The notes below the pieces were generated by a model, which saw only the letters and a list, made by a program, of their open reading frames with translations, ran no database searches and was not told the origin of the DNA. A stretch of DNA of 38,629 nucleotides, from NCBI GenBank assembly GCA_944377765.1, contig CALWFX010000031.1:1-38629 (forward strand). Reading direction: 5' to 3'. The position numbers and the translations under genes were made by a program. Positions 7,866 through 17,900 of this stretch are shown one piece after another (position 1 is the first letter of the stretch; the number at the start of each line of letters is the position of its first letter). The stretch comes from an uncultured Clostridia bacterium. Its GTDB lineage: Bacteria; Bacillota; Clostridia; Christensenellales; UBA1242.

Positions 7866-7894
7866 ATTTTAATATATTATAAATTAATTTTCAA
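7866..7894 (-). promoter_or_regulatory. Possible promoter of the pseudouridine synthase gene
   Basis: Read on the minus strand, TTGAAA (7894-7889) is followed after 17 nt by TAAAAT (7871-7866). Transcription would begin almost at the ATG (7859). The region is AT-rich, so chance matches are common. Confidence 0.35.
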
Positions 7895-7946
7895 CTGATA
7901 TTCTAAGTTTTTTCTTTTTAACATATTATTTTTTAAGGAGTATGTG

Positions 7947-8198
7947 ATGGAAGAAAAAGTTGTGATTGAAAATAGAAAACTTTTAACAATTTTTGGGGCA
8001 ACCAGAGTTATTTCGTCAACAAGCAGTCAAGCGGTTGTGGAAGTTGGTGAAGCAAATATGGTTATTTCTGGCAATAATTTGGAGGTTGTTAAATTAAATT
8101 TAGATGATAAGGAAGTGGAATTTTCTGGAGAAATAAGTGGTGTTAAGTATATGGTCAAACATGAAAAGATTGGCTTTTTCAAAAGGATTTTTAAATAA
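7947..8198 (+). CDS. yabP: YabP family sporulation protein
   Basis: 83 residues. The protein reads as a YabP/YqfC-type beta-rich domain: a start resembling IENRKLLTIFGATRVISS, then VVEVGEANMVISGNNLEVVKLNLDD, then EFSGEISGVKY. In Bacillus subtilis YabP works with YabQ in the mother cell during spore cortex formation. Identification is strengthened by the adjacent yabQ-like gene, which it overlaps as TAATG at 8196-8200. The ATG at 7947 is chosen because AAGGAG (7935-7940) lies 6 nt upstream; the GTG one codon earlier is too close, and an ATG at 7942 meets a stop at once. It is the first gene of a three-gene unit ordered as in B. subtilis yabP-yabQ-divIC. Confidence 0.8.
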   Translation: MEEKVVIENRKLLTIFGATRVISSTSSQAVVEVGEANMVISGNNLEVVKLNLDDKEVEFSGEISGVKYMVKHEKIGFFKRIFK

Positions 8199-8590
8199 TG
8201 TTATATGAAACACTTGCTCAGCCATATATATTTTTAATTATAATTATTTCAGGTTTTTTAACTGGAATATTTTTTGATTTTTTAAATTTTATAAAAAATG
8301 TTATAAAAATTAAGTTTTTTTATAATTTTTTATTGTTTTTCTTCGTTTTTTTAACAATTTTTGTTTTCTATTATATAAATTTGAATTATAATTATGGAGA
8401 AATTAGAGTTTATACTCTTTTATCTTTTCTTTTAGCATTTATGATTGAAAGATTATTAATAGGAAATTTTGTTGCACATTTATTTGAAAAATGCTACAAT
8501 GTGTTTAAAGACAAAAGGGAAGATAAAAGTGAAAGTAAATCTAAAAAGAAAAGAATCAAAAGAGTCTATAGACGAGAAAAAAGAAAGTAA
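8198..8590 (+). CDS. yabQ: YabQ-like spore cortex biosynthesis membrane protein
   Basis: 130 residues with three predicted membrane segments (about residues 8-30, 40-62, 70-95) and a lysine/arginine-rich C-terminal tail. The YabQ pattern is visible as GFLTGIFFDFLNFIKN in the first helix and loop, and YNYGEIRVYTLLSFLLAFMI before the last helix. Members locate to the mother-cell membrane and are needed for cortex formation in B. subtilis. The start ATG overlaps the yabP stop, and an AAAAGGA site lies about 10 nt upstream. The 3' end overlaps the next gene by 62 nt in another frame. The assignment rests on the pattern together with the conserved neighbour. Confidence 0.75.
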   Translation: MLYETLAQPYIFLIIIISGFLTGIFFDFLNFIKNVIKIKFFYNFLLFFFVFLTIFVFYYINLNYNYGEIRVYTLLSFLLAFMIERLLIGNFVAHLFEKCYNVFKDKREDKSESKSKKKRIKRVYRREKRK

Positions 8591-8753
8591 ACAAGAGAAT
8601 AAGAAGGTCTTTAAAATAGTTTCTACCATTCTTTTGTGCCTGTTTATTGTTGCAATAATTGTGGAAATTGTTGTTATTTGTGTTCTAAATTCTAAGATTG
8701 ACCAAACAAAAGATGATATAAACAATATCCCAAGTGTGAGTGAAAAATATTAA
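8529..8753 (+). CDS. Small single-pass membrane protein, possibly DivIC-like
   Basis: 74 residues from the GTG at 8529, which has AAAGGGA (8514-8520) at a suitable distance. The N-terminus is highly charged (lysine/glutamate-rich), followed by one membrane helix (about residues 26-48) and a short amphipathic stretch LNSKIDQTKDDINN. Its position directly after yabQ, and its charged-tail/TM/coiled-coil plan, are those of DivIC (FtsB-type septum formation initiator). The extracellular coiled coil is, however, far shorter than in known DivIC proteins, so it may be a reduced relative or something else. An upstream ATG at 8469 in the same frame is less likely: it lies deep within yabQ and has no ribosome-binding site. 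A terminator follows at 8783. Confidence 0.55.
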   Translation: MKVNLKRKESKESIDEKKESKQENKKVFKIVSTILLCLFIVAIIVEIVVICVLNSKIDQTKDDINNIPSVSEKY

Positions 8754-8782
8754 ATTAATCATAAAAATTGTAATAAAATAAT

Positions 8783-8814
8783 AAAAAATTCCATTTTTTT
8801 GGAATTTTTTCTAT
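8783..8814 (+). terminator. Intrinsic terminator of the yabP-yabQ unit
   Basis: AAAAAATTCCA (8783-8793) pairs with TGGAATTTTTT (8800-8810) around six Ts, with a T-rich run continuing into the right arm and beyond. It lies 29 nt after the stop codon at 8753. Confidence 0.8.
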
Positions 8815-8923
8815 TATTTTTGCTGTTTTAAAAATAATTTATAATTTTATTTTTAATTAATTTTTTAAAAAATGTTTTATTATTTATATAATATATTTTA
8901 TTTATATTTTTTATCATTTTTAT

Positions 8924-8953
8924 TTGATAAATTCCCCCTTTAAGTGTTACAAT
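8924..8953 (+). promoter_or_regulatory. Probable promoter of the giant lipoprotein gene
   Basis: TTGATA (8924-8929), an 18-nt spacer, then TACAAT (8948-8953) with an extended -10 TG at 8945-8946. It lies about 40 bp before the ATG, in an otherwise featureless AT-rich spacer between the terminator at 8783 and the gene. Confidence 0.55.
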
Positions 8954-8994
8954 AAATATATTAAAAGTGAACTAAAAGAAGGGAGTGAGTGTTT

Positions 8995-11900
8995 ATGAAA
9001 AGAATTAACATTTTGTTGGTTTCAATTTTTACCGTTCTTATTGGGACTTTTCTTTCTGCATGTAACTTTAAAAATCAAACAGCAGAGTTTTCAGTTGCTG
9101 AAATTAAAACTTCAATCGGACAAGAGATTAATTTGGATGATTATCTTGAAACAAAAGAAGTTGATAAAAATGAAATCACTTTTAAATTTTCTAACTCTTC
9201 ACTCTTTTCAATTTCTGATCACACAATAACTGCTTTAACCCACGGGCAGACAATGGTTTATGCTACATATCAAAACAACATTCTTGCAGATATGAAACTT
9301 ATTGTTAAAAAACCTTTTGAACAAGTTGCAAATATTAAAATGGACGATATGGGACTTGTAACTTGGAACAAGGTGGTTGACAAATTTGATGAAACAGAAG
9401 ATTTCACTTCTCCTTCTCAATATAAAATTAATTTTGCTTATGAAAATATGGACACTGGCGAGCAAAAAAATTATGATGAATACATAGCAACAAATAGTTT
9501 TCAACTTGTTGAAAATGGAAAATACACTCTGTCTATAATTGCTTGTGGAGAAGGTAACTTTGATAATTCTCAGGCATCTTATATCACAGTGTATTTTGGA
9601 TATATGGCAAAACTTATAAAGTCAGATTTTTCTTTTGATAGTAGCACTAACATTGTATCATGGTCAAGTGTCAGCGATGCAAGTTATTCTGTTATATTTA
9701 ATGGCAAAGTGATAAGCGAAAAGCAAAGCGATAATTTTATTAAAATTTCAAGTTCGCTTGAAACTTTATCTTCTGGAAGTTACGAACTTTCTGTTGTTGT
9801 TCACGATAAGAATTCTGAAAAAATTAGTGTGGAAAGCGAAAGCATTTCAATAAACAAACTGAATGCTCCAACTTTTGAAAATCTTTTTGATGAGGAAAAA
9901 GGTGGTAGATATCAAATTTCTGCTCCTGAACATTTTAAAAATGTGGAAGTTAAAGTTGGAGATGAATATACCTTTAATTTCACTGAAAATATCAATGAAA
10001 CCACTTTTGAAGGTGTGGCAGAAGGAAAATATCAAGTTTCGGGCAAGGCTTTTGCAAATAGTAGTGATGAACAAGGTGTGTTTTATGCAGATAGTGATAG
10101 TGTTGAACTTGGAAAAATTTATAAACTTGGCAAGTTGACTTTGCAAGGAACTGGCGAAAACGAAGAAGATGCAACAACATTTAATTTTAATGTGGAAAGA
10201 AATTTTGATAACTATGAAAGCAATATCAAGATGGTTTTATCTGGTGCAAAAGAAAATGAATATGTTGAAAATGGTTTCACTTTGAGTGAAAAATTGATAA
10301 ATAAAGAAGTAACTGATTTAGAAAGTGGAAGTTATAATCTTTCTGCATTTGAGTTTGCTGGGCAACAAAATGTTAACATTGAAGGGGAAGATTTTGCTAT
10401 CATCAATGGCGATGAAAGTGAAAAAGTGAATTTTGTTAAACTTGATGCTTTTCAAGAATTTGATGATGGTAACATAATTAAACATTCTTATGTTGAAGGC
10501 AACTCAGTTTTTGAATTTAATATTGTTTCATATGCAACCAATTATAGTTTATATGTTAAAAATGGCGAAGAATATAATCTTGTTGAAAACACTCTTTATG
10601 ATTATGCTGATGGAAAGATAACCTTTAATGGCAAAGTTGAAAATCTTTTTGCTGAAAACATTAGTGAACAGCAAATTGAGTTCAAGTTGGTGGCAGAAAA
10701 TGAAGATAGATTGAATTACATTTTCTCTTCCACATTAAAAAGTTTTGAGATTTTGGATACTCCAACAAGTGATGGTGGAAATGTTGCAGGGGATGTTTTT
10801 ACCTTTGATGCAGTTGAAAATGCCGGAAGTTATTTAGTGCGTTATGCTATGATTGACAAGGCAAGTTTTGAAAGTGGAGTTGATGATATAGAAACTGAAA
10901 GTATGTCTTTTACCACAAAAGAGATTTTTGAAGAAAGTATCACTCTTGTAAGTGGTAATTATTACTATGTTGAAATTGTTGCAAATCCAGAAAATTCCAG
11001 TTTATATTTAACTTCAAATGTATTTAAAAAAGTGTTTTATCTTTCAAAACCACTTGAAACACCAGTTGTTTCTTTTGGTTATAATGAAAGTTATAAGGGT
11101 GTTATTACAGATGCAAGTGGATATTTTTTGAAAGTTGAAAGTGTTGAAAATCTTGAAAGTTTAGTTGTTACAAAGGATACTCTTGCAATTGAAAAATATA
11201 CAGATGATGGAAAGGCAACAATATATCTTTTTACAGATAGTTTTAGCGGTGGCAAAACATCTAATATTTCAGTTGTTGCTCATTCTGTTGACCCAACAAT
11301 TTACACAGATAGTTTACCATACAATTTGGAAATATCACGAATTAAAAGAGTGGAATATTCAGACTTAATTTTTGACGAACTTACAAAAAATTTAACAGTT
11401 AAGGGTGGAATTGAAGGAGCAACAAATATTCGTATTTATGAAAGCGAAAGTAATCAAGTTGAAAGACCTAACACCGACACAACTTTGCCTGTTTGGAAAA
11501 TTACCAATAGTTCAATTCAAATAGATGTTGATGGCAGTGCTTTGAATGATGAATACTTTGAAATTGTTGACAACAAGGTTTATCTTGACAGTGAAACAGC
11601 AACTTTTAATATTAGACGACTTGAAAAGCCAACTGAATTTGCTTTCTATAATGGAAATTTGACCTTTACTGCAACACCTGACCTTGTGGAATATTTTGTT
11701 TTAGATATGTTTGTGGAAGATGCCAATGGTGCTCAAACACTTTTGAAAGTAAATTTAACATCACCAGAAATTGATGTTGATGTTTATAAAGTGCAAGACG
11801 AAGATTTATTGCTTATAGAACAAGATATAAAACTTACACCAGAAAGCGAAATTGTGGCTGGCGAGGGCGAATATACCATAGATTTTAACGCATTATTAAC

Positions 11901-14900
11901 TTTAATTAAGGGAAATGAAAAGTTATATGCTTATTATTCTCAGTCATTAAAAGTGGAGTTTTCACTCTATTCATATGTAACCACTTTGGCAACTTCAATT
12001 TATCTTTCTTCCTATAACGCCACTCTTAAAGATAATGCTAGTGGGGACAGATTGATAATTGAAAAAATGGAGAGTCCAGTTATAAGTTATAACAAAGAAA
12101 CATCAAATTTAAGTTGGCAAAAGGTTGGCGAAGAAAGTGCGGAAACCGAATATGTTGTTTACGATGCTTCAAGTGGAGAAAAACAAGAAATTTCTCGTTC
12201 AAATGCCACATCATATGTTGTTGATTTGTCTAAACTTACCTTATCCACCGATTATAAATATGTTGTTGTTGCAACAAATCCATATTATCTTGAATCAGGA
12301 GAGTCTAATGAAATTTTAATTCATAAATTAAGCGGTATTGATAAAGTTAAATTGTCAGATAATAAACTTCAACTTTCCGCTTTAACACAAGATGCTAATT
12401 TTGTGGAAAAAACAATTCTAACCATTGATGATGGAGATGAAATTTCAATAACAAACTATGAACATACTATTTCCGCAGTTGGTAATTATAAGTTTAAATT
12501 TGTTGCAACAGAAAGTTTTGAAAGCGAAGGAAAGTTTTATATTGATTCTAGCGTTTCTTCCTTTACTGTAAATAATCTTTCTTCAATTGCACCAAGTGAT
12601 ACCACTGTGAAATTTGTGGATAACACTGTAAGTTTTGAAACTTTTGGACAAGATAAAAACCTTCAAAGTTTAAAATATTTGATTATTTTTGTTGATGAGC
12701 AAGGGAATATGGCACAAGTTTCAACAAAAGAAAATAGTTTTGTTATTGATGGTCAAGACGAACTTAATCCATTAAACAAATTGATTGCAGGAAAAATTGA
12801 TATTAAAGTTTACGCAGTTTTAGATGCTTACAACATTTCAAGTGGCGGAGAAGTTTTCTTTAACACAGAATTGTCTTTGGTAAATGGCGAAAAGATTTAT
12901 AATGCTTTTGAATATTCAAGTGATAAAAGCATTAGCAAACTTTCCACACCAATAATTTCAAATATTGAATTTGTTGAAAACAATGACTCACAACGACCAA
13001 CAATGAAACTTACTGTAAGCGGAAATTATAGCACAAATGAAACATTGTTAATTTTTGTTGGAAATTATACCGATTATATTTTTGAATATCCTTGCATAGA
13101 CGCAGAAGAAAATGTTGTGGAAATTGCCTTTGACCAATATTCTGACTATTTTGCAGTTGGCGAAGAAACTGAAATATTTGTCTATGTTAAAAGTAATAAC
13201 AACTTGCCTTCTTCATTTGGTTCGGCTAAGGTATATAGAAGTCCAGCGCTTGTGAATCTTGAACAAAACAGAAGTCAAGATAGTATATCCTATGTTCAAA
13301 ATGTTACTTTCACTTTTGAAAGCGAAGAAGTTGTTAAATATGCCACAGGTGGAATAACTTTGATTGTGAACTATACCACAAACGATGAAGAAAAAACAGA
13401 AACAATAAATGTTCCAGCTGATACCTTTGTGGATGGCAATAAAATTACATACAGTTTGATTAATTTCTTTAATCAAAACATGAAAAATGGTGGACAACTT
13501 TATTATCAGGCATTTGTGAACAATTATAGTAATTCAGCAAGTGGCAAATATTGCTTGTCATCAGAATCAATTTCAACTGAAACATATTACATACTTGAAA
13601 GTCCAAGTGATTATATTGAAAAGGTTGCAGGCGGAATAATTATTGGCGAAAAAGAAGATGGAACACTAATTAACTCTGAAAACACCAAATACGTTGTAAC
13701 AAAAGGCAGTGAACGCTTTGAAATTACCTTGCAAGATGGAAGATATTATTTTGAATATCCAACTGATTGGGAAAATGGCAGTCATACTTTTACAGTTGTT
13801 GCAATGCAAGACAATATGATTAATTCAAATGTTGCAACAGTGAATTTAGAAATGCAAAGGTTGGAAAAGGTTAATAACATAATTTTCAAGCGTGAACAAG
13901 GTTTGCAAGATTTAACATTATCTTGGGATGCAGTTGCAAATGCTGACAGTTATATGATTAGAGCATATGCTGACAATGATATTTTGATAAATGAGTTTGA
14001 AACAAGCTCAACATCATTTTTGATGACTGAAATTTTTGGTGAAAACTATGAAAAATTGGGCTCATATATAAGTCAAGGTGCACAAATTAGATTTGAAATT
14101 ACATCTTGTTCAAATAGCAACACTTTTAACAATTCTTCAATTCAATATGTAAATGCTGATTTTCTTGGAACGAATATAACAGTTCTTGATTTTGTGGTGG
14201 GCGAAGATGGACAACTTTATTTTAAAACCGAAGCTGGTAAAGATTATATGTATCGAGTTGTTGATGTCAGTGGTGCTGAATATTTAGGCTGGCAACAAAT
14301 AACTGCAGATGCTGAAAGTTATGTTATAGATTTAACCCAAATTGAAACATTAACTTCGGCAAACACCTTTAGGGTGCAAGTCATAACAACTGGTAATGCT
14401 GAAACTTCTGGAATAATTTATAATGACGATGCAATAAAACTTGTTATAGATTCAGCAATGGTTGCAAGTGAAGATGCTTTTATGCTCTCTCCTACTGCTC
14501 ACGAAGTTAAACCACACTACACCGATTTAAGTAAAGTTTGTGTCTCTCTTGAAGACCAAAATTCAGTGATTTATGCCAGTCTTTCTTCAAATTATGATTT
14601 TGATAATGTGATTAAACTTGACATAGATTATGCAAATATTCTTGAAGATAATGGCTATTATCTATATCAAATGGATTACACAGGCATATTCGATATGTTT
14701 GGAATTACAGAAACAACCAATATATACTTCTTTGTTAAAAAGTCAGGAGAAGAAGCTAATTATGTTATTTCTAAACCTTTTGAATATGAGTTTAAAATAG
14801 ATAATTCAACAAGTTTTATTAGCATTGAAAAAAATGTTGTTTCTGATGAAGAAGACTATGTGAACACTTATTTAACTTATGAAAAGCAAGATGGCGAAGA

Positions 14901-17900
14901 TATGGATAAAGTGTTAAACAACTTTGACATTCAAGGCTTTTACATAAAAATTGTTCATACTTCTTTGGAGGGAGAAGTAACAACAATTAAAGCAATTTAT
15001 AATAAGATTAATTTGGTTGAAGATATATTTGAAGATAAAATTGCTCTTAACATCACATATTTATTAAGTGAAGATTGCTTGGATGTCGATGAAAATCCTG
15101 TCGACCAAGGTGCTGGCAGTTACAAAATTTATATAAGCAATATCAAGGTTGTTAATGAAGGAACTGAAGATGAGCCTGTTTATATCACTTACTTTAGTCC
15201 TTATGTGGAAACAACCACAGGTGGCGAAGAATTTGTGTTTGAAAAATTACCTGAAATGTCGAGCGTGTACTTAAATAATGGAGACCTTTACTGGACATAT
15301 GACGCAGAAATGATGGGAAAGGTAACAAAGTATTACATATATTACATCAGCACTTCAAATTATAAAGATTATAATATTTATAAAACACAAAACAACACTC
15401 AAAATTCTTATAGCGGACTTCTTTTTGCTGGCGATAGCAATGCTTACAACATTTCAGTTCAGCCTGTTAGCAGTGACCCAAAAATTATTGCAGGTAATGA
15501 AAAGTATGTGGCAGATTCTGATGGAACTCCAATTAATGTTGTGAAAAACAGATTTAATAACACTCTTCATCTTTCAACAAATGGAACACTTTCAGTTAAC
15601 TGGAATGCCAATGTTGAAGATTCAACCACTGATCATGACATATATAAGTTATTAAAGCAGGAAAATATTACTGCAGAAATGGCTAACGATTTTATACATG
15701 AAACAATCTACTATCCTTTCACCTTTAATGTCAGCGAACTTGTTTATGGCTCAACAAAGGTAAGGTTTAGATTTACTTCATATCGAACAGATGATAAAAG
15801 TGAAATAGCTTTTCGTCGCTCAGTTGATGTGGATGCCATTTATCTTTTAGGAAATATCATCAATGAAGGATTTACTCTTGAAGAATTTGAAGGAAAACTT
15901 GACGAAATAAGTAATTTATTGGTTAACACTGCAGATAAAAACATAGTGCGTGACTTTAAATCTGTTATAAAAGCAAGGATGGGTGGAATTGGAAACTATA
16001 TCAATATTTTTGATGATTTCTTTGAGATTGTTCAAGAAGGAAAATATGAAATAGAATATTGTTTACTTGGAAATTCTTCAACATTAAATTCTGTTTGGTA
16101 TCAGTTAACTCAAGATGATGGCTCAAAAGATTTTTACATTAATCCAACTCCAAGTGTTGTTGCTGACAGGTCAGATGAACCTGTTGATGGAATTTCATAT
16201 GAATACTTTATTAAAGTTAGACAAAGCAACATCTATCTTAAAGATGGCTCAAAAGAACTTGCAAACACATATTTTATTCAAATGAAAACCAACAACGAAA
16301 CCAAAAAATATGGTTTTGAAATAAGCACTCAAGATAGTGGCAACACTTGGTCTCTTAAAATGGTGGGAAACGACAATGTTGCATCATATAATATCGATCA
16401 AGAAATTGTTTCTGAAAATGAAAAATATTTAATCATTTACTTTAACTTACATGATGGGCGTTCAATTAAAGCACAATATAACGATTATGTTAAAAATGAA
16501 GATTTTGCTTTGGAACTTTTTGCACAAGGGAACGCTGTTTCTTTGTCAAGTAAGTCTTCAAGATTTACAGTGTCTTTCTATAATGCTTGCGATTCTTTCA
16601 AAATTGAAGATGGAAAATTCTCTTGGATTTCACACTTAAATAACCCAACTAACATTTTATATAAATTTAAAGATGACAACAAAGAACAACCTGCAACCGC
16701 AGTTGCAGAACAAAACAGAATGTCTTATTTCAGCCTTGAAGGAAAACCAACTGGACTTTATGAATATATCAAATTTGTAACAGAAGGCAGAGTGGAAGGC
16801 AACACGATAAGAATTGACAGTGAAGTTTACACAATCAATAATGTATATAAACTTAATTCGCCAAGTTTGAACACAAGCCTTAATCTTATTTCAGTTGACG
16901 ACACTGCAAATGATAAGTTCTATACTGATAAGGCATATAGCGATAATGAATTCCACCGCTTTAAAGTTTACAACGATATATCCACAGAAAATTCAAGTTA
17001 TATTTTTCCATCTGGTGAAGCGGTTGGATATTATCAGCCGGGTATTACAAACTATCTTTCAACAGATGTTGACTATGCTTATAAAGCAACAGAAGAGTCA
17101 GCAAGCAAGTTCTATTTCACCAGTCTTGGAAGTACAGCAACTTTCAGCACAATATTGGACAGCAGTGATGCTTCTCATAATAATTATACCTTTAAAATTG
17201 CTGGCCATGAAGATGAAGATTTGTCTGTTTGTGTTATGTCTTCAGTTAAAGAATTTAATGCTAAAATGTTGAAGCCTGTTTCTGACATTTTGGTTGGAAA
17301 TGGAATAATCACATGGAACAATTTTAATGTTTTGGGTGAAGAAACTTATGATGAAGAAAACTACAGCATGGTGTATAAGGTATCAATGTCTTTCTATGAA
17401 AGAAATAACAGCAGTGCTGGAACAACTGAAGACATTGTGGGAACTCCAATTGAATGTTATACAACAAAAACCATGTTTGACACATCTAAAGTGGAAGATA
17501 AATTCCCACAAGGCTCTTACAGTTTCCTTAAAGTTACAATTCAAGCCATGATTTTAAGTTTGGTTGAGAATCCAACTTCTGAAAACTATGTTGAACTTGT
17601 GGAAGGCGGATATGCTCAGGGACAAAATATTACATATACAAGTATATCTAATAACATTTTAATTTCAAATGGCGAAGAAATTAATGATATTCAATTCTCT
17701 AAACCTGTTACTAACATCAAGGTTATATCTGATGAAGGCGACACCTATGGTAAAATTTCTTGGGAATACAGCGGAAATGCTAACTTTATTGTGGAAGATG
17801 AAAATGGGGAAGAAGTAAGTGGCAGTATTGCTAACAATTCTAATACTTATATTTTCACACCAAATGCAAATGAACTTGAAGGTGGAGAACATAAGTTGAC

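Noticed and set aside
8469..8528. An ATG start at 8469 for the DivIC-like protein
   Set aside because: It lies deep in yabQ without a ribosome-binding site; GTG 8529 has AAAGGGA at a suitable distance.
13213..13497. Antisense frames of 60-100 codons inside the giant genes
   Set aside because: They have no ribosome-binding sites, show poor composition, and are expected by chance opposite long AT-rich genes.
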